From Rikenella microfusus (GTDB taxonomy: Bacteria > Bacteroidota > Bacteroidia > Bacteroidales > SZUA-534), in NCBI GenBank assembly GCA_020719105.1, contig DYQV01000013.1, forward strand, positions 1-19,861: a stretch of 19,861 nt of DNA. Reading direction: 5' to 3'. This document shows, one piece after another, positions 1 through 7,880 of the stretch (its first letter is position 1; each line of letters opens with the position of its first letter). A model generated the notes under the pieces. It saw only the letters and a list, made by a program, of their open reading frames with translations. It searched no databases and had not been told where the DNA came from. The translations under genes were made by a program, and so were the position numbers.

Positions 1-13
1 ATTTTAATTAAAG

Positions 14-28
14 AGTCACGGTGTGACT
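14..28. other. Small hairpin in left-edge non-coding DNA
   Basis: The arms AGTCAC (14-19) and GTGACT (23-28) are perfect reverse complements around a 3-nt loop. No T-run follows directly, so I do not call a terminator. The rest of 1-148 is AT-rich and shows no convincing reading frame on either strand; it may be the tail of an intergenic region belonging to a gene outside the window. Confidence 0.3.
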
Positions 29-145
29 AACAGTAAGTTAGATTTTTATATGCAGATTTAAGGTTCAATTATAATCTATTTTAAGAAAAGAAATAGCCAG
101 AAATATGAAACGGAACAAAAAGTAGAATAATTGAATAAATAATTC

Positions 146-183
146 AAACAAAAAACCACCTCATACAAGGTGGTTTTTTGTTT
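146..183. terminator. Bidirectional intrinsic terminator after pntB
   Basis: A perfect 13-bp stem pairs 149-161 (CAAAAAACCACCT) with 168-180 (AGGTGGTTTTTTG) around a 6-nt loop, and A/T pairs extend it to 16 bp. Read on the minus strand, the GC core is followed by a U-rich tract, which fits termination of the pntA-pntB transcript that ends at 208. The A and T runs on both sides mean it can also stop plus-strand transcripts entering from the left edge. Confidence 0.85.
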
Positions 184-207
184 ATTTTAATTGAATCTAA
201 ACCTAGT

Positions 208-1605
208 TTATAGCGATTTCAATTCATGCACAATTGCCAATACCGATTCTTTGGCATCTCCATAAAGCATATCGGCATTTTCTTTATAGAATAAAGGATT
301 TTCTATCCCTGCATACCCTGCTGCCATGGAACGTTTCATTACAATAACCCGGCGGGCATTCCAAACTTCAATTACAGGCATTCCATAAATGGGACTCCCT
401 TCGTCTTCCAATGCTGCGGGGTTTACAATATCATTGGCTCCAATAACCATTACCACATCGGTTTGAGGTAGATCGGGATTTATTTCGTCCATCTCCATCA
501 CAATATCGTAAGGCACGCTGGCTTCGGCTAGCAATACATTCATGTGCCCGGGCAACCTACCGGCAACCGGATGAATTCCAAAACGTACTTTTTTTCCCAA
601 GGAAGTGAGCAACTGTACCAACTCAAATACAGGATATTGAGCCTTAGCTACGGCCATGCCGTATCCGGGAACAATGACAATGGAATTGGCCATATCTATC
701 AGTTTTGCTGCCTCGGCATGGGAGATGGAGGTAACTTCACCTTCCATTTCTTTTGAAGCCAAAGAAGAAGCATTACCAAAACCACCAAAAATTACCGACA
801 AAAAGGAACGGTTCATGGCCTCACACATTATTATGGAAAGAATGGCTCCAGAACTACCAACCAATGCTCCGGTAACAATCAACAAATCGTTGCCCAACAT
901 AAAGCCGGCTGCTGCTGCGGCCCAACCGGAATAAGAATTCAGCATGGAAACTACCACCGGCATATCGGCTCCACCAATAGCCATTACCAACATCACTCCA
1001 ATAAATGCCGCAATGGCAGTCATTATATAAAGCGATGTCAATCCTTCGGTACCGGACGCCATTCCGAATTGTATCCCTAACCCAATGGAAACTAAAACCA
1101 GAACAATGTTAACAGCATGCCTCCCTTTATATGCAAGGGGTTTGCTCATGATTTTACCTTCCAACTTTCCCCAGGCAATTATGGAACCTGTGAAAGTGAC
1201 CGCACCAATAAATACTCCAATAAAAACTTCCACCAAATGGATGGTGCGCTCTGAACCTAAAAGCTCATTGGTGTGAGGATCGAGATAGGAACCAAAACCG
1301 ACCAATACGGCAGCTAATCCGACAAAGCTATGCAGAATGGCCACTAACTGCGGCATCGAGGTCATTTCCACTTTGCGGGCCACCATCATTCCAATTAAGG
1401 AAGCAATGGCTATGGCTACTATAATATATATATGTCCAGATACACCGCTCCCGAGCAATGTAGAAAGAATGGCAATAAACATACCTACAATTCCATAGAT
1501 TACGCCTCTTTTAGCCGATTCTTGAGAGGCCAATCCCCCTAAACTCAAAATAAATAATATACTGGCCAAGATGTAGGCCGCTGTTTGTAGTCCTGTCGAT
1601 ATCAT
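208..1605 (-). CDS. pntB: NAD(P) transhydrogenase subunit beta
   Basis: Beta subunit of the proton-translocating transhydrogenase of the cytoplasmic membrane, which couples proton entry to hydride transfer from NADH to NADP+ and so supplies NADPH. The 465-residue length matches the E. coli subunit (about 462). Residues 1-285 are a series of hydrophobic membrane helices (domain II). They carry the histidine of AILHSFVGLAA (H92) and the aspartate of GGADMP (D214), which correspond to known proton-channel residues in E. coli PntB. The C-terminal third is the NADP(H)-binding domain III, with PGYGMAVAKAQ at 313-323 and the KRSMAAGYAG loop near the end. It starts 4 nt after the pntA stop, so the two are co-transcribed, and a strong terminator follows. 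No truncation is seen. Confidence 0.97.
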   Translation of the reverse strand: MISTGLQTAAYILASILFILSLGGLASQESAKRGVIYGIVGMFIAILSTLLGSGVSGHIYIIVAIAIASLIGMMVARKVEMTSMPQLVAILHSFVGLAAVLVGFGSYLDPHTNELLGSERTIHLVEVFIGVFIGAVTFTGSIIAWGKLEGKIMSKPLAYKGRHAVNIVLVLVSIGLGIQFGMASGTEGLTSLYIMTAIAAFIGVMLVMAIGGADMPVVVSMLNSYSGWAAAAAGFMLGNDLLIVTGALVGSSGAILSIIMCEAMNRSFLSVIFGGFGNASSLASKEMEGEVTSISHAEAAKLIDMANSIVIVPGYGMAVAKAQYPVFELVQLLTSLGKKVRFGIHPVAGRLPGHMNVLLAEASVPYDIVMEMDEINPDLPQTDVVMVIGANDIVNPAALEDEGSPIYGMPVIEVWNARRVIVMKRSMAAGYAGIENPLFYKENADMLYGDAKESVLAIVHELKSL

Positions 1606-1609
1606 GAAT

Positions 1610-3148
1610 CTATTTTCTAAACATTTTTAACATCCGATAGGTAACCCAAAAGCCACCCACTATATTGATACTTGCAACCAAAACGGCAATAAATGCCAGA
1701 ATGGTCATAGGATTTGAAATATCCGATTGTATCTGTAACAAACCTCCTATAATTATTATACCACTTATTGCATTGGTTACTGACATTAAAGGAGTGTGCA
1801 AGGAGTGCGATACATTCCAAATTACCTGCCAGCCTACAAAAACCGCCAAAACAAAAACCGTAAAGTGTCCTAAAAAAGCAGTTGGTGCCACTTGACCCAA
1901 TCCTAGTAGCGACAGACCAATCACTATTAGCCAAATCACGGTGGAACGTGCTTGTTTTTTTGCCAATTGAATAGAAGCCTCTTTTTTAGTTTCTGCGGTT
2001 TCCTTTTGTTTTGTTTCTTTTTTAGCAGATTGTACCGAAAGAGGTTCCGGGGGCCAATTTACAGTGCCATTATAAGTAACCATAGCCCGTTTGACCACAT
2101 CGTCGTTCATGTCAATTCTGAAGTTTTCGGCTTTTCCCATATCGTCGAGCAAATGACACAGGTTATTGCCGTACAATTGACTGGCTTGGGTAGGCAATTG
2201 GTTCAATTTCCCTACAATAATAACTCCATTTGGAGTGGTATAAATTTCATTGGGCTTGGTTAACGTGCAATTTCCGCCTGATGTTGCTGCTAAATCAACT
2301 ATTACCGAACCTGGCTTCATAGCTTCCACATGATAATCAAACAGCAGTTTTGGAGCTTCACGCCCCGGGATTTGTGCGGTGGTGATAATAATATCCACCT
2401 CTTTTGCCTGTTCTTTAAAAAGCTTCATTTCAGCCTCTATAAAAGCCGGACTCATAGTTTTTGAATAGCCTGAATCCGTTGCACCATCTTCATCTAAATT
2501 GATAGTCAGGAATTGAGCCCCCATGCTGCTGATTTGCTCGGCAACCTCTTTGCGGGTATCAAAAGCCATCACAATGGCTCCCAACGATTTGGCCGTGCCA
2601 ATAGCCGCTAAACCGGCCACTCCGGCTCCAATTACTAAAACTTTAGCCGGTTCCACTTTTCCGGCGGCCGTTATCTGACCATTAAGGAAACGCCCAAAAT
2701 AATTTGCAGCTTCAATCACTGACCGATAACCCGCTATATTTGCCATGGAGGACAACACATCCAATTTTTGTGCCCTCGAAATACGGGGAACCGCATCCAT
2801 TGCAATGGCGTTTATCTTTTTATCAGCAAGCTTTTGCAACAGTTCGGGATTTTGAGCTGGCCAAAGGTAGCTTAGCGTAACGGTTTCCGGACTCATTAAA
2901 TCAATCTCATCGAAGGTAGGAGCCATCACTTTTAAAATGATATTCGAGGAATGGTACAGTTCTTTGGCTGTGTCACTGATTCCAGCTCCTGCCTCTATAT
3001 AGGCAGCATCAGAATAGCCCGATCGCTCCCCTGCACCCTGTTCAATTAAAACCTCAAATCCTTGTTTTATTAACCGCTTAGTAGTATTGGGAGTGGCTGC
3101 TACACGCTGTTCATCATGCGATAATTCTTTTGGAATGCCAACTATCAT
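1610..3148 (-). CDS. pntA: NAD(P) transhydrogenase subunit alpha (undivided form)
   Basis: Alpha subunit of the membrane transhydrogenase, first gene of the pntA-pntB unit. Residues 1-365 form the NAD(H)-binding domain I, related to alanine dehydrogenase: RVAATP at 15-20 and the Rossmann signature GAGVAG at 174-179. A charged lysine/glutamate-rich linker (about 372-400) leads to a C-terminal block of about four membrane helices (about 401-505). In many bacteria this protein is split into PntAA and PntAB; here it is one 512-residue chain as in E. coli (about 510). The ATG at 3148 is preceded by AT-rich sequence without a Shine-Dalgarno, as usual in this phylum. The gene ends 4 nt before pntB. 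Function is clear from motifs and pairing. Confidence 0.97.
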   Translation of the reverse strand: MIVGIPKELSHDEQRVAATPNTTKRLIKQGFEVLIEQGAGERSGYSDAAYIEAGAGISDTAKELYHSSNIILKVMAPTFDEIDLMSPETVTLSYLWPAQNPELLQKLADKKINAIAMDAVPRISRAQKLDVLSSMANIAGYRSVIEAANYFGRFLNGQITAAGKVEPAKVLVIGAGVAGLAAIGTAKSLGAIVMAFDTRKEVAEQISSMGAQFLTINLDEDGATDSGYSKTMSPAFIEAEMKLFKEQAKEVDIIITTAQIPGREAPKLLFDYHVEAMKPGSVIVDLAATSGGNCTLTKPNEIYTTPNGVIIVGKLNQLPTQASQLYGNNLCHLLDDMGKAENFRIDMNDDVVKRAMVTYNGTVNWPPEPLSVQSAKKETKQKETAETKKEASIQLAKKQARSTVIWLIVIGLSLLGLGQVAPTAFLGHFTVFVLAVFVGWQVIWNVSHSLHTPLMSVTNAISGIIIIGGLLQIQSDISNPMTILAFIAVLVASINIVGGFWVTYRMLKMFRK

Positions 3149-3222
3149 AAAAAATATATTAATTTAACTAAAAACAATTTTTATGGTGCAAATTCTTTTC
3201 TAATTTCTCCATTAATACCATT

Positions 3223-3855
3223 CTATAAAAAAAAGAAATTAACTACTGCTGCAATTGATAGAATTATAATAATTATTCCACTTATACGATTCATTATAAA
3301 TATATTCCGCAACCGAAATCTTTTTCGAAAGATATTTACAACATACGTTAGCAAAAACCACCAAAATGATGCCCCGGCAAAGATTCCTGCAACCAATAAC
3401 AGGTTATTTCTTTGACTGTCAACCTCGGTAAGTAGTCCCATCATGGTAAATGCGGCTCCAAAAAAGATAATAGTCAAAGGATTTGAAATGGTTAAAAAGA
3501 AAACTGATATATAATCTTTTAATGCTCCTTTCTTCTTTCCACTACTCCGGTGATACCTGTATTGCTTAATTGGATTATTGAAAACCATCCGAAACCCCAT
3601 AAATATCAACACCATAATTCCTATTACTTGAAATAACAGTTGGTTTTTTGATAAAAAATTAGTAATAAAAGTAACTCCAAAAGCAGCAAGAATGGCATAA
3701 AACGTATCGGCAGTGGCTGCACCCAGTCCTGATAAAAAACCAAGGAAGTGACCTTTATTCACTGTTTTTTGAACACATATTACACCGATAGGTCCCATAG
3801 GAGCCGAAACAATAATACCAACCAGTAAGCCTTTAAGGAAAAACTCAATATTCAT
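3223..3855 (-). CDS. LysE/RhtB-family exporter
   Basis: A 210-residue integral membrane protein of the LysE family, which exports amino acids and similar small metabolites. The N-terminal helix with SAPMGPIGVICVQKT (17-31) followed by the small-residue helix GFLSGLGAATADTFYAILAAFG is the family signature. About six hydrophobic segments are visible, with a basic loop (about 93-108, several Lys/Arg) in the middle and an alpha-helical hairpin at the C-terminus. The usual length is 200-220, so it is complete. The substrate cannot be read from the sequence. It lies 74 nt upstream of pntA on the same strand, so read-through into pntA is possible, and it is divergent from the DUF2400 gene at 3979. 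A TACTTTTG promoter motif lies 33 nt before its ATG. Confidence 0.88.
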   Translation of the reverse strand: MNIEFFLKGLLVGIIVSAPMGPIGVICVQKTVNKGHFLGFLSGLGAATADTFYAILAAFGVTFITNFLSKNQLLFQVIGIMVLIFMGFRMVFNNPIKQYRYHRSSGKKKGALKDYISVFFLTISNPLTIIFFGAAFTMMGLLTEVDSQRNNLLLVAGIFAGASFWWFLLTYVVNIFRKRFRLRNIFIMNRISGIIIIILSIAAVVNFFFL

Positions 3856-3888
3856 TCCAAGTAGTGAATTCTTGATTTATCAATACGC

Positions 3889-3896
3889 CAAAAGTA
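3889..3896 (-). promoter_or_regulatory. Candidate -7 promoter element for the LysE gene
   Basis: The minus strand reads TACTTTTG, a full match to the Bacteroidota -7 consensus TAnnTTTG, followed by GCG. It lies 33 nt upstream of the LysE ATG at 3855. No TTG is found at the ideal upstream spacing (nearest candidates leave gaps of 11 or 24 nt), so the -33 box is weak or absent. Confidence 0.5.
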
Positions 3897-3924
3897 TAAA
3901 TTTTTAACAAATTAACTACCCAAA

Positions 3925-3947
3925 CTAAAAGTAATCTCTACTTTTAG
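3925..3947. promoter_or_regulatory. Interrupted palindrome in the divergent intergenic region
   Basis: CTAAAAGTA (3925-3933) and TACTTTTAG (3939-3947) are perfect 9-bp inverted repeats around a 5-nt spacer. No T-run follows, so it is not an intrinsic terminator. It lies between the divergent starts at 3855 and 3979, just upstream of a TATTTTTG motif. It may be an operator, or two back-to-back copies of the TACTTTTAG promoter motif, which also occurs upstream of tonB. Confidence 0.4.
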
Positions 3948-3952
3948 CGTTG

Positions 3953-3960
3953 TATTTTTG
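3953..3960 (+). promoter_or_regulatory. Candidate -7 element for the DUF2400-trmN6 operon
   Basis: TATTTTTG matches TAnnTTTG and lies 18 nt before the ATG at 3979. An alternative is TACTTTTAG at 3939-3947. Neither has a TTG at the usual upstream distance, so the choice is open. Confidence 0.35.
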
Positions 3961-3978
3961 AACTAATCAACACTATAG

Positions 3979-4740
3979 ATGGACCAAATCAAGGAGTTTT
4001 TAGATAAAAAACTAATTAAGTACAATTCGGTATCTTTTATTGAAAACGATCCTATTTCTATTCCTCATTCTTTTACCAATAAAGAGGATATTGAAATTGC
4101 AGGGTTCTTTGCGGCTACTTTTGCCTGGGGAAATCGCAAATCAATAATCAAAACATCGTTTCGATTAATGCAATGGATGGATAATCAACCTTTTGATTTT
4201 ATTATGAATGCCAGCTTTAAAGAAATTGAAACGCTCAGCAATTTTAAATATCGAACTTTTGATGCCACTGATTGCCAATTTTTTATCCATTCCATCCGTA
4301 ATATTTATAAAAACCACCAAGGCATGGAAGCCGTTTTTACTAATGGATTTGAAAATAATCATGATATTAAAGGAGCCATTATATATTTTAAGAATACTTT
4401 TTTTTCCATTCCTTTTCCAGACAGGACAACAAAACATGTGGCAAATCCAGATACTGGGTCTGCGGCAAAAAGAATTAATATGTATTTGAGGTGGATGGTG
4501 CGAAAGGATGATAAATTGGTTGATTTTGGAATTTGGAATAAAATTCCGATGCATGAATTGATAATTCCGTTAGATCTCCATAGCGGAAATTCAGCACGCC
4601 AATTGGGTTTATTGAACCGATCGCAAAACGATTGGAAAGCCGCCGAAGAATTGACTTTGAAACTCAAACTATTTGACGCTGAAGATCCCGTGAAATATGA
4701 TTTTGCTCTGTTTGGATTGGGCGTAAATAAAGATTCATAG
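3979..4740 (+). CDS. DUF2400 / TIGR02757 family protein
   Basis: A 253-residue soluble protein of the family known as TIGR02757 (DUF2400), common in Bacteroidota and of unknown biochemical function. Recognisable segments are the N-terminal stretch around residues 36-56 with AGFFAATFAWGNRKSI and, further on, the segment with GSAAKRINMYLRWMVRKDD, rich in conserved basic residues. The length is typical and there is no signal peptide or membrane segment. The basic patch would allow nucleic acid binding, but that is inference only. It ends 2 nt before the TrmN6-type methyltransferase gene, so the two are almost certainly co-transcribed, which hints at a role connected with RNA or translation. Confidence 0.85.
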   Translation: MDQIKEFLDKKLIKYNSVSFIENDPISIPHSFTNKEDIEIAGFFAATFAWGNRKSIIKTSFRLMQWMDNQPFDFIMNASFKEIETLSNFKYRTFDATDCQFFIHSIRNIYKNHQGMEAVFTNGFENNHDIKGAIIYFKNTFFSIPFPDRTTKHVANPDTGSAAKRINMYLRWMVRKDDKLVDFGIWNKIPMHELIIPLDLHSGNSARQLGLLNRSQNDWKAAEELTLKLKLFDAEDPVKYDFALFGLGVNKDS

Positions 4741-4742
4741 TA

Positions 4743-5456
4743 ATGATACATTCATCGTTTCAATTCAAGCAATTTAGCATAGTTCAACAAAATTCGGCTA
4801 TGAAAGTTGGCACCGATGGCGTTCTTTTAGGTGCTATGGCAAGAGGAGAGCAAGCTGAGTATGTGCTGGATATTGGCACAGGCACTGGACTTATCGCAAT
4901 AATGCTTGCCCAACGGTTTCCTGCTATTATTGATGCCATTGAAATTGATTTAGATGCAGCCAATGAGGCTGTGGAAAATGTGGAAAATTGTCCATGGAAC
5001 AACCGAATCAAAATAATCCACACTTCGTTTCAGGATTATATTAATATTTGCATGAAAAAGTATTCATTGATTGTTTCAAATCCACCGTATTTTAAGAACT
5101 CACTGAAATCAATTGACCTATCAAAAAATAAAGCACGACATAATGATTCGTTACCCATTCCATCGCTATTTTATGGAGTGAATTGCTTGCTTTCGCCAGA
5201 AGGAATATTTCAGATTATTATTCCTTCGGAACAGACTATGGAATATATTGAAACTGCTTTAACTTACCGTTTGTTTTGTTGTGAAATAGTTTGGATAAAA
5301 CCTACGCCAGAAAAACCTCCAAAACGTGCGGTTTTAGCATTTCATAGAATTCAAAAAAAGACAAAAGAAGCAACGTTGGTAATTGAGCAGGACGGCAGGC
5401 ACCAATATTCTGAGGAATATAAAAGGTTGACTAATGCTTTCTATTTGGCGTTTTGA
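4743..5456 (+). CDS. trmN6: tRNA1(Val) adenine(37)-N6-methyltransferase-like protein
   Basis: A 237-residue SAM-dependent methyltransferase resembling E. coli TrmN6 (YfiC), which methylates N6 of A37 next to the anticodon of tRNA1(Val). KVGTDGVLLGA at 21-31 is the family N-terminal motif, DIGTGTGL at 43-50 is the SAM-binding loop, the acidic end of the next strand is AIEIDLD (about 65-71), and NPPYF at 113-117 is the catalytic motif of N6-adenine/N5-glutamine methyltransferases. The length fits the family (about 240). The ATG follows the upstream stop by 2 nt, which fixes the start and suggests translational coupling. The NPPY class is certain; the exact tRNA target is inferred from the N-terminal motif. 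Confidence 0.88.
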   Translation: MIHSSFQFKQFSIVQQNSAMKVGTDGVLLGAMARGEQAEYVLDIGTGTGLIAIMLAQRFPAIIDAIEIDLDAANEAVENVENCPWNNRIKIIHTSFQDYINICMKKYSLIVSNPPYFKNSLKSIDLSKNKARHNDSLPIPSLFYGVNCLLSPEGIFQIIIPSEQTMEYIETALTYRLFCCEIVWIKPTPEKPPKRAVLAFHRIQKKTKEATLVIEQDGRHQYSEEYKRLTNAFYLAF

Positions 5457-5521
5457 TCGGAAATAGTTCAACGAGAGAGTTGGTCACACTGGGCAATGCT
5501 TATTGCTTAAACCCCAATTTA

Positions 5522-5980
5522 TTATCGGCTATTTTTAATGTCCTTTTTTGTTCGATATTTTAATAAATCATCTGTAGTAATCACATTCGTAAAGCCATTC
5601 TTTAATAAGCCTTTAATCAAAATCTTATCTCCTGTCCACAGCTTGCATCTTAAATGTTTACAAAGTGCAACAAATGCAATATCGTCAATATCAACTCCTT
5701 TAACCAAATTATATGCTATTTTCCAATTGCTTTCAGAAATCTGTTCTTCAGAAATGAATTCAATCTCTTTTGTCACATAATACTCAGTATCAAAAATCAT
5801 TTCTGTTGGTTGCTTGGAAATCTGAGATAATTTATCGTAATGATTTCTTATTTCAAGTCGCAAGTAATCAGCAGAATAGAAGTCAATTAATTTTTGAGAG
5901 TTAAGAAGTAGGTCTCCAATCTTGCCATTTGAATTTAAGATTGCACTAAAAACAATGTTTGTATCAACAACAACTCTCAT
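5522..5980 (-). CDS. PIN-domain toxin, module 1
   Basis: A 152-residue PIN-domain protein, the likely RNase toxin of a type II toxin-antitoxin pair. The fold is indicated by VVVDTNIVFSAIL at the N-terminus (D6), an acidic residue in LRLEIRNH (E43), the cluster GVDIDDIAFVALC (D97, D99, D100) and LWTGDK (D118), giving the full set of metal-binding acids. It belongs to the subgroup of longer PIN proteins related to COG1569 rather than to classical VapC. Its ATG overlaps the antitoxin stop in an ATGA (5977-5980), as expected of coupled toxin genes. It is convergent with trmN6, 65 nt away. Nothing suggests inactivation. The RNA target is unknown. Confidence 0.85.
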   Translation of the reverse strand: MRVVVDTNIVFSAILNSNGKIGDLLLNSQKLIDFYSADYLRLEIRNHYDKLSQISKQPTEMIFDTEYYVTKEIEFISEEQISESNWKIAYNLVKGVDIDDIAFVALCKHLRCKLWTGDKILIKGLLKNGFTNVITTDDLLKYRTKKDIKNSR

Positions 5981-6183
5981 TCTGAGATAAATCGATGTTT
6001 ATTTTTGTTCCACCAATTTTTATTTACTGCTCTTGCAAGTTCATCAATGTCAGATTGTTTTGCTTTACTTGAAGATGTCAATTCTTGATATTTTAAATAA
6101 TCCATAAGGCGTTGTAATCCAAAAGTATTAATCTTGGACGATACTCTTATTACAATCTCTGACTTTGTTTTCTCTATCAACAT
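5977..6183 (-). CDS. Antitoxin of PIN module 1
   Basis: A small protein of 68 residues from the ATG at 6183. A GTG at 6201 would add six residues (total 74), but the ATG is preferred. The N-terminal half (EIVIRVSS) looks like a short strand. The C-terminal half carries LQRLMDYLKYQEL followed by a charged helix ending WWNKNKHRF, a layout I associate with antitoxins paired with PIN toxins in Bacteroidota. It is first in the two-gene unit and overlaps the toxin start by 4 nt, typical of type II modules. It has no obvious DNA-binding fold such as ribbon-helix-helix or AbrB, so how it might autoregulate is unclear. The role rests mainly on position and size. Confidence 0.72.
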   Translation of the reverse strand: MLIEKTKSEIVIRVSSKINTFGLQRLMDYLKYQELTSSSKAKQSDIDELARAVNKNWWNKNKHRFISE

Positions 6184-6201
6184 AATACAAAAATTAATCA
6201 C

Positions 6202-6466
6202 AATGAATTATGGCTAAAATTAATATAAAATACCAAACTACGAAAATTTTGATTTACTCTATTCAGGGTAACCGCATTTAAGAACCGAAATTTGAAATTC
6301 CCATTTTCGGCGCATGTATTGTACATCATTTCAATAAATCTATACTGCTTGCGCCAATTTTATATCGTAAATTTATCTACGGGATTCTTAAACTGAAGCT
6401 CTTTTCCTAATTCTTCTAATTTCTAAACTCTATCTTCGAATCTCTGACTTATATGCCGGAGTCTTA
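6202..6466 (-). pseudogene. Degraded coding relic downstream of hflX (uncertain)
   Basis: The gap between the antitoxin and hflX holds no intact gene. One minus-strand frame, read from about 6452 down to about 6265, gives protein-like text broken by stops: ISQRFEDRV, stop, KLEELGKELQFKNPVDKFTI, stop, then NWRKQYRFIEMMYN and onward. The composition is like a helical protein and unlike random AT-rich DNA. I do not recognise the family. An imperfect inverted repeat (TTTAAGAA near 6279 and TTCTTAAA near 6385) brackets part of it. It could be the end of a decayed accessory or mobile gene, or chance. Confidence 0.28.
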
Positions 6467-7672
6467 TTACAAATCATTGTAAAGAAAGTTATTGTAGGGA
6501 TACCTTTTTGCATGGATTTCACGAACCTTATCATAAATCATCTTCCGGAATTCCTCCACATTTAATTTCTCTTTAGCAGATATAAAAATACAGGGAAGGT
6601 TATTTTTCGCCATCCATGAGTTTTTCAATTCTTCCAATGTCAAGTTTGCCTGCAATTTTGGTGTTAAATCATCCGCATCCTTCGGAATGTATGAATAGGC
6701 ATCTACTTTATTGAAAATAATATAGGTTGGTTTATCGGTGGGATCAATCTCATAAAGGGTTTGTTTTACCACCGCAATTTGTTCTTCAAAGGTAGCATGT
6801 GAAATATCTACCACATGTAATAAAATATCTGCTTCCCGAACTTCATCAAGGGTCGATTTAAAAGATTCAATCAAATCATGAGGCAATTTTCGGATAAAGC
6901 CCACCGTGTCGGAAAGTAAAAAAGGAAGGTTACCAATAACTACTTTTCGCACGGTAGTATCCAAAGTGGCAAATAGTTTATTTTCAGCAAATACTTCTGA
7001 TTTGCTAATCAGGTTCATAATGGTTGACTTTCCAACATTAGTATAGCCTACCAAAGCCACCCGAACCATTTCCCCCCGGTTCTTCCGCTGTGTAGCCATT
7101 TGTTGATCAATTTTCAAAAGTTGATCCTTCAATTTTGATATTTTATCGCGGATAATTCGGCGGTCGGTTTCAATTTCAGTTTCACCCGGTCCCCGCATCC
7201 CAATACCTCCCTTTTGACGCTCCAAGTGTGTCCACAAACGGGTAAGCCGGGGAAGTAAGTATTGATATTGAGCCAATTCCACCTGAACCCGCGCATGTGC
7301 CGTTTGGGCACGCTGAGCAAAAATATCAAGTATCAGGTTTGTTCTATCAAGCACCCGGGCATTAATTATTTTTTCAATATTGCGGAGTTGTGATGGCGAT
7401 AATTCATCATCAAAAATTAACAAATTGATTTCATGTTCTTCAACGTATTGGGCAATTTCATTAATTTTACCGGTGCCCACAAAAGTTTTTGGATTGGGTT
7501 TTTCCAGTTTTTGAACAAACCTTCGAACAGGCAAAGCACCAGCTGTTTCCGTTAAAAAAGCCAGCTCATCAAGATACTCTTCCACTTGTTTTTCATCTTG
7601 ACCCTGATTGATAACGCCAACCAATACGGCTTTATCTATTTGATTTTCTGTACTGTAAGATGGTTGTCCCAT
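6467..7672 (-). CDS. hflX: GTPase HflX
   Basis: Ribosome-associated GTPase that splits or rescues stalled 70S ribosomes under stress. Starting at the ATG at 7672 (401 residues) it has the N-terminal HflX domain, the glycine-rich segment KGGIGMRGPGETEIETDRR (about 154-172), and a G domain with GYTNVGKST (209-217), DTVGF (255-259), NKVD (321-324) and SAKE (365-368). The frame stays open to an ATG at 7753, but the extra 27 residues are hydrophobic, unlike the family, and lie in AT-rich sequence. The homologous part begins near MGQPSYSTEN, so I use the internal start. It stands alone, separated from tonB by a terminator. The very C-terminus is short, as in many Bacteroidota forms. Confidence 0.95.
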   Translation of the reverse strand: MGQPSYSTENQIDKAVLVGVINQGQDEKQVEEYLDELAFLTETAGALPVRRFVQKLEKPNPKTFVGTGKINEIAQYVEEHEINLLIFDDELSPSQLRNIEKIINARVLDRTNLILDIFAQRAQTAHARVQVELAQYQYLLPRLTRLWTHLERQKGGIGMRGPGETEIETDRRIIRDKISKLKDQLLKIDQQMATQRKNRGEMVRVALVGYTNVGKSTIMNLISKSEVFAENKLFATLDTTVRKVVIGNLPFLLSDTVGFIRKLPHDLIESFKSTLDEVREADILLHVVDISHATFEEQIAVVKQTLYEIDPTDKPTYIIFNKVDAYSYIPKDADDLTPKLQANLTLEELKNSWMAKNNLPCIFISAKEKLNVEEFRKMIYDKVREIHAKRYPYNNFLYNDL

Positions 7673-7828
7673 AATACTTTTATTAATTATATAAAGTTTA
7701 TTGAATTGAGAAAAGCGTAAAAATAACCATACTATAAAATTGAATTTATGCAATATGCTTATTCCTTTTTGTATGGATTAATTTTATTAGAATACAAAGA
7801 TTCAAAAATTATTGCAACCAAACCTAAT

Positions 7829-7861
7829 AAAAAAAAAACCGCCAGAAATCTGACGGTTTTA
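7829..7861 (-). terminator. Intrinsic terminator of tonB
   Basis: On the minus strand the sequence reads AAAACCGTCAG, a short loop ATTTC, then TGGCGGTTTT followed by a long U-run. The stem is about 10 bp with one G-U pair that is a C-A mismatch on the other strand, showing that it works on the minus strand. It starts about 20 nt after the tonB stop at 7881 and separates tonB from hflX. Confidence 0.88.
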
Positions 7862-7880
7862 GAAATATAGTATAAATCTT

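Noticed and set aside
544..1276. Plus-strand open frames of 63-92 codons opposite pntB
   Set aside because: They overlap an unmistakable pntB gene completely on the other strand and have low-complexity or unstructured composition.
4165..4751. Minus-strand open frames of about 130 codons opposite the DUF2400 gene
   Set aside because: They are antisense to a gene with family-level similarity and have no coding features of their own.
5457..5521. Terminator between trmN6 and the PIN toxin
   Set aside because: GCAAT and ATTGC form only a 5-bp stem (about 5494-5507) with no T-run, too weak to call.
6184..6201. GTG start of the module 1 antitoxin
   Set aside because: An ATG six codons downstream (6183) gives a normal antitoxin length, and nothing supports the longer form.
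7673..7753. 27-residue N-terminal extension of HflX
   Set aside because: The added residues are hydrophobic and in AT-rich DNA, while the homologous part begins at the internal ATG at 7672. A membrane-anchored HflX is unlikely.
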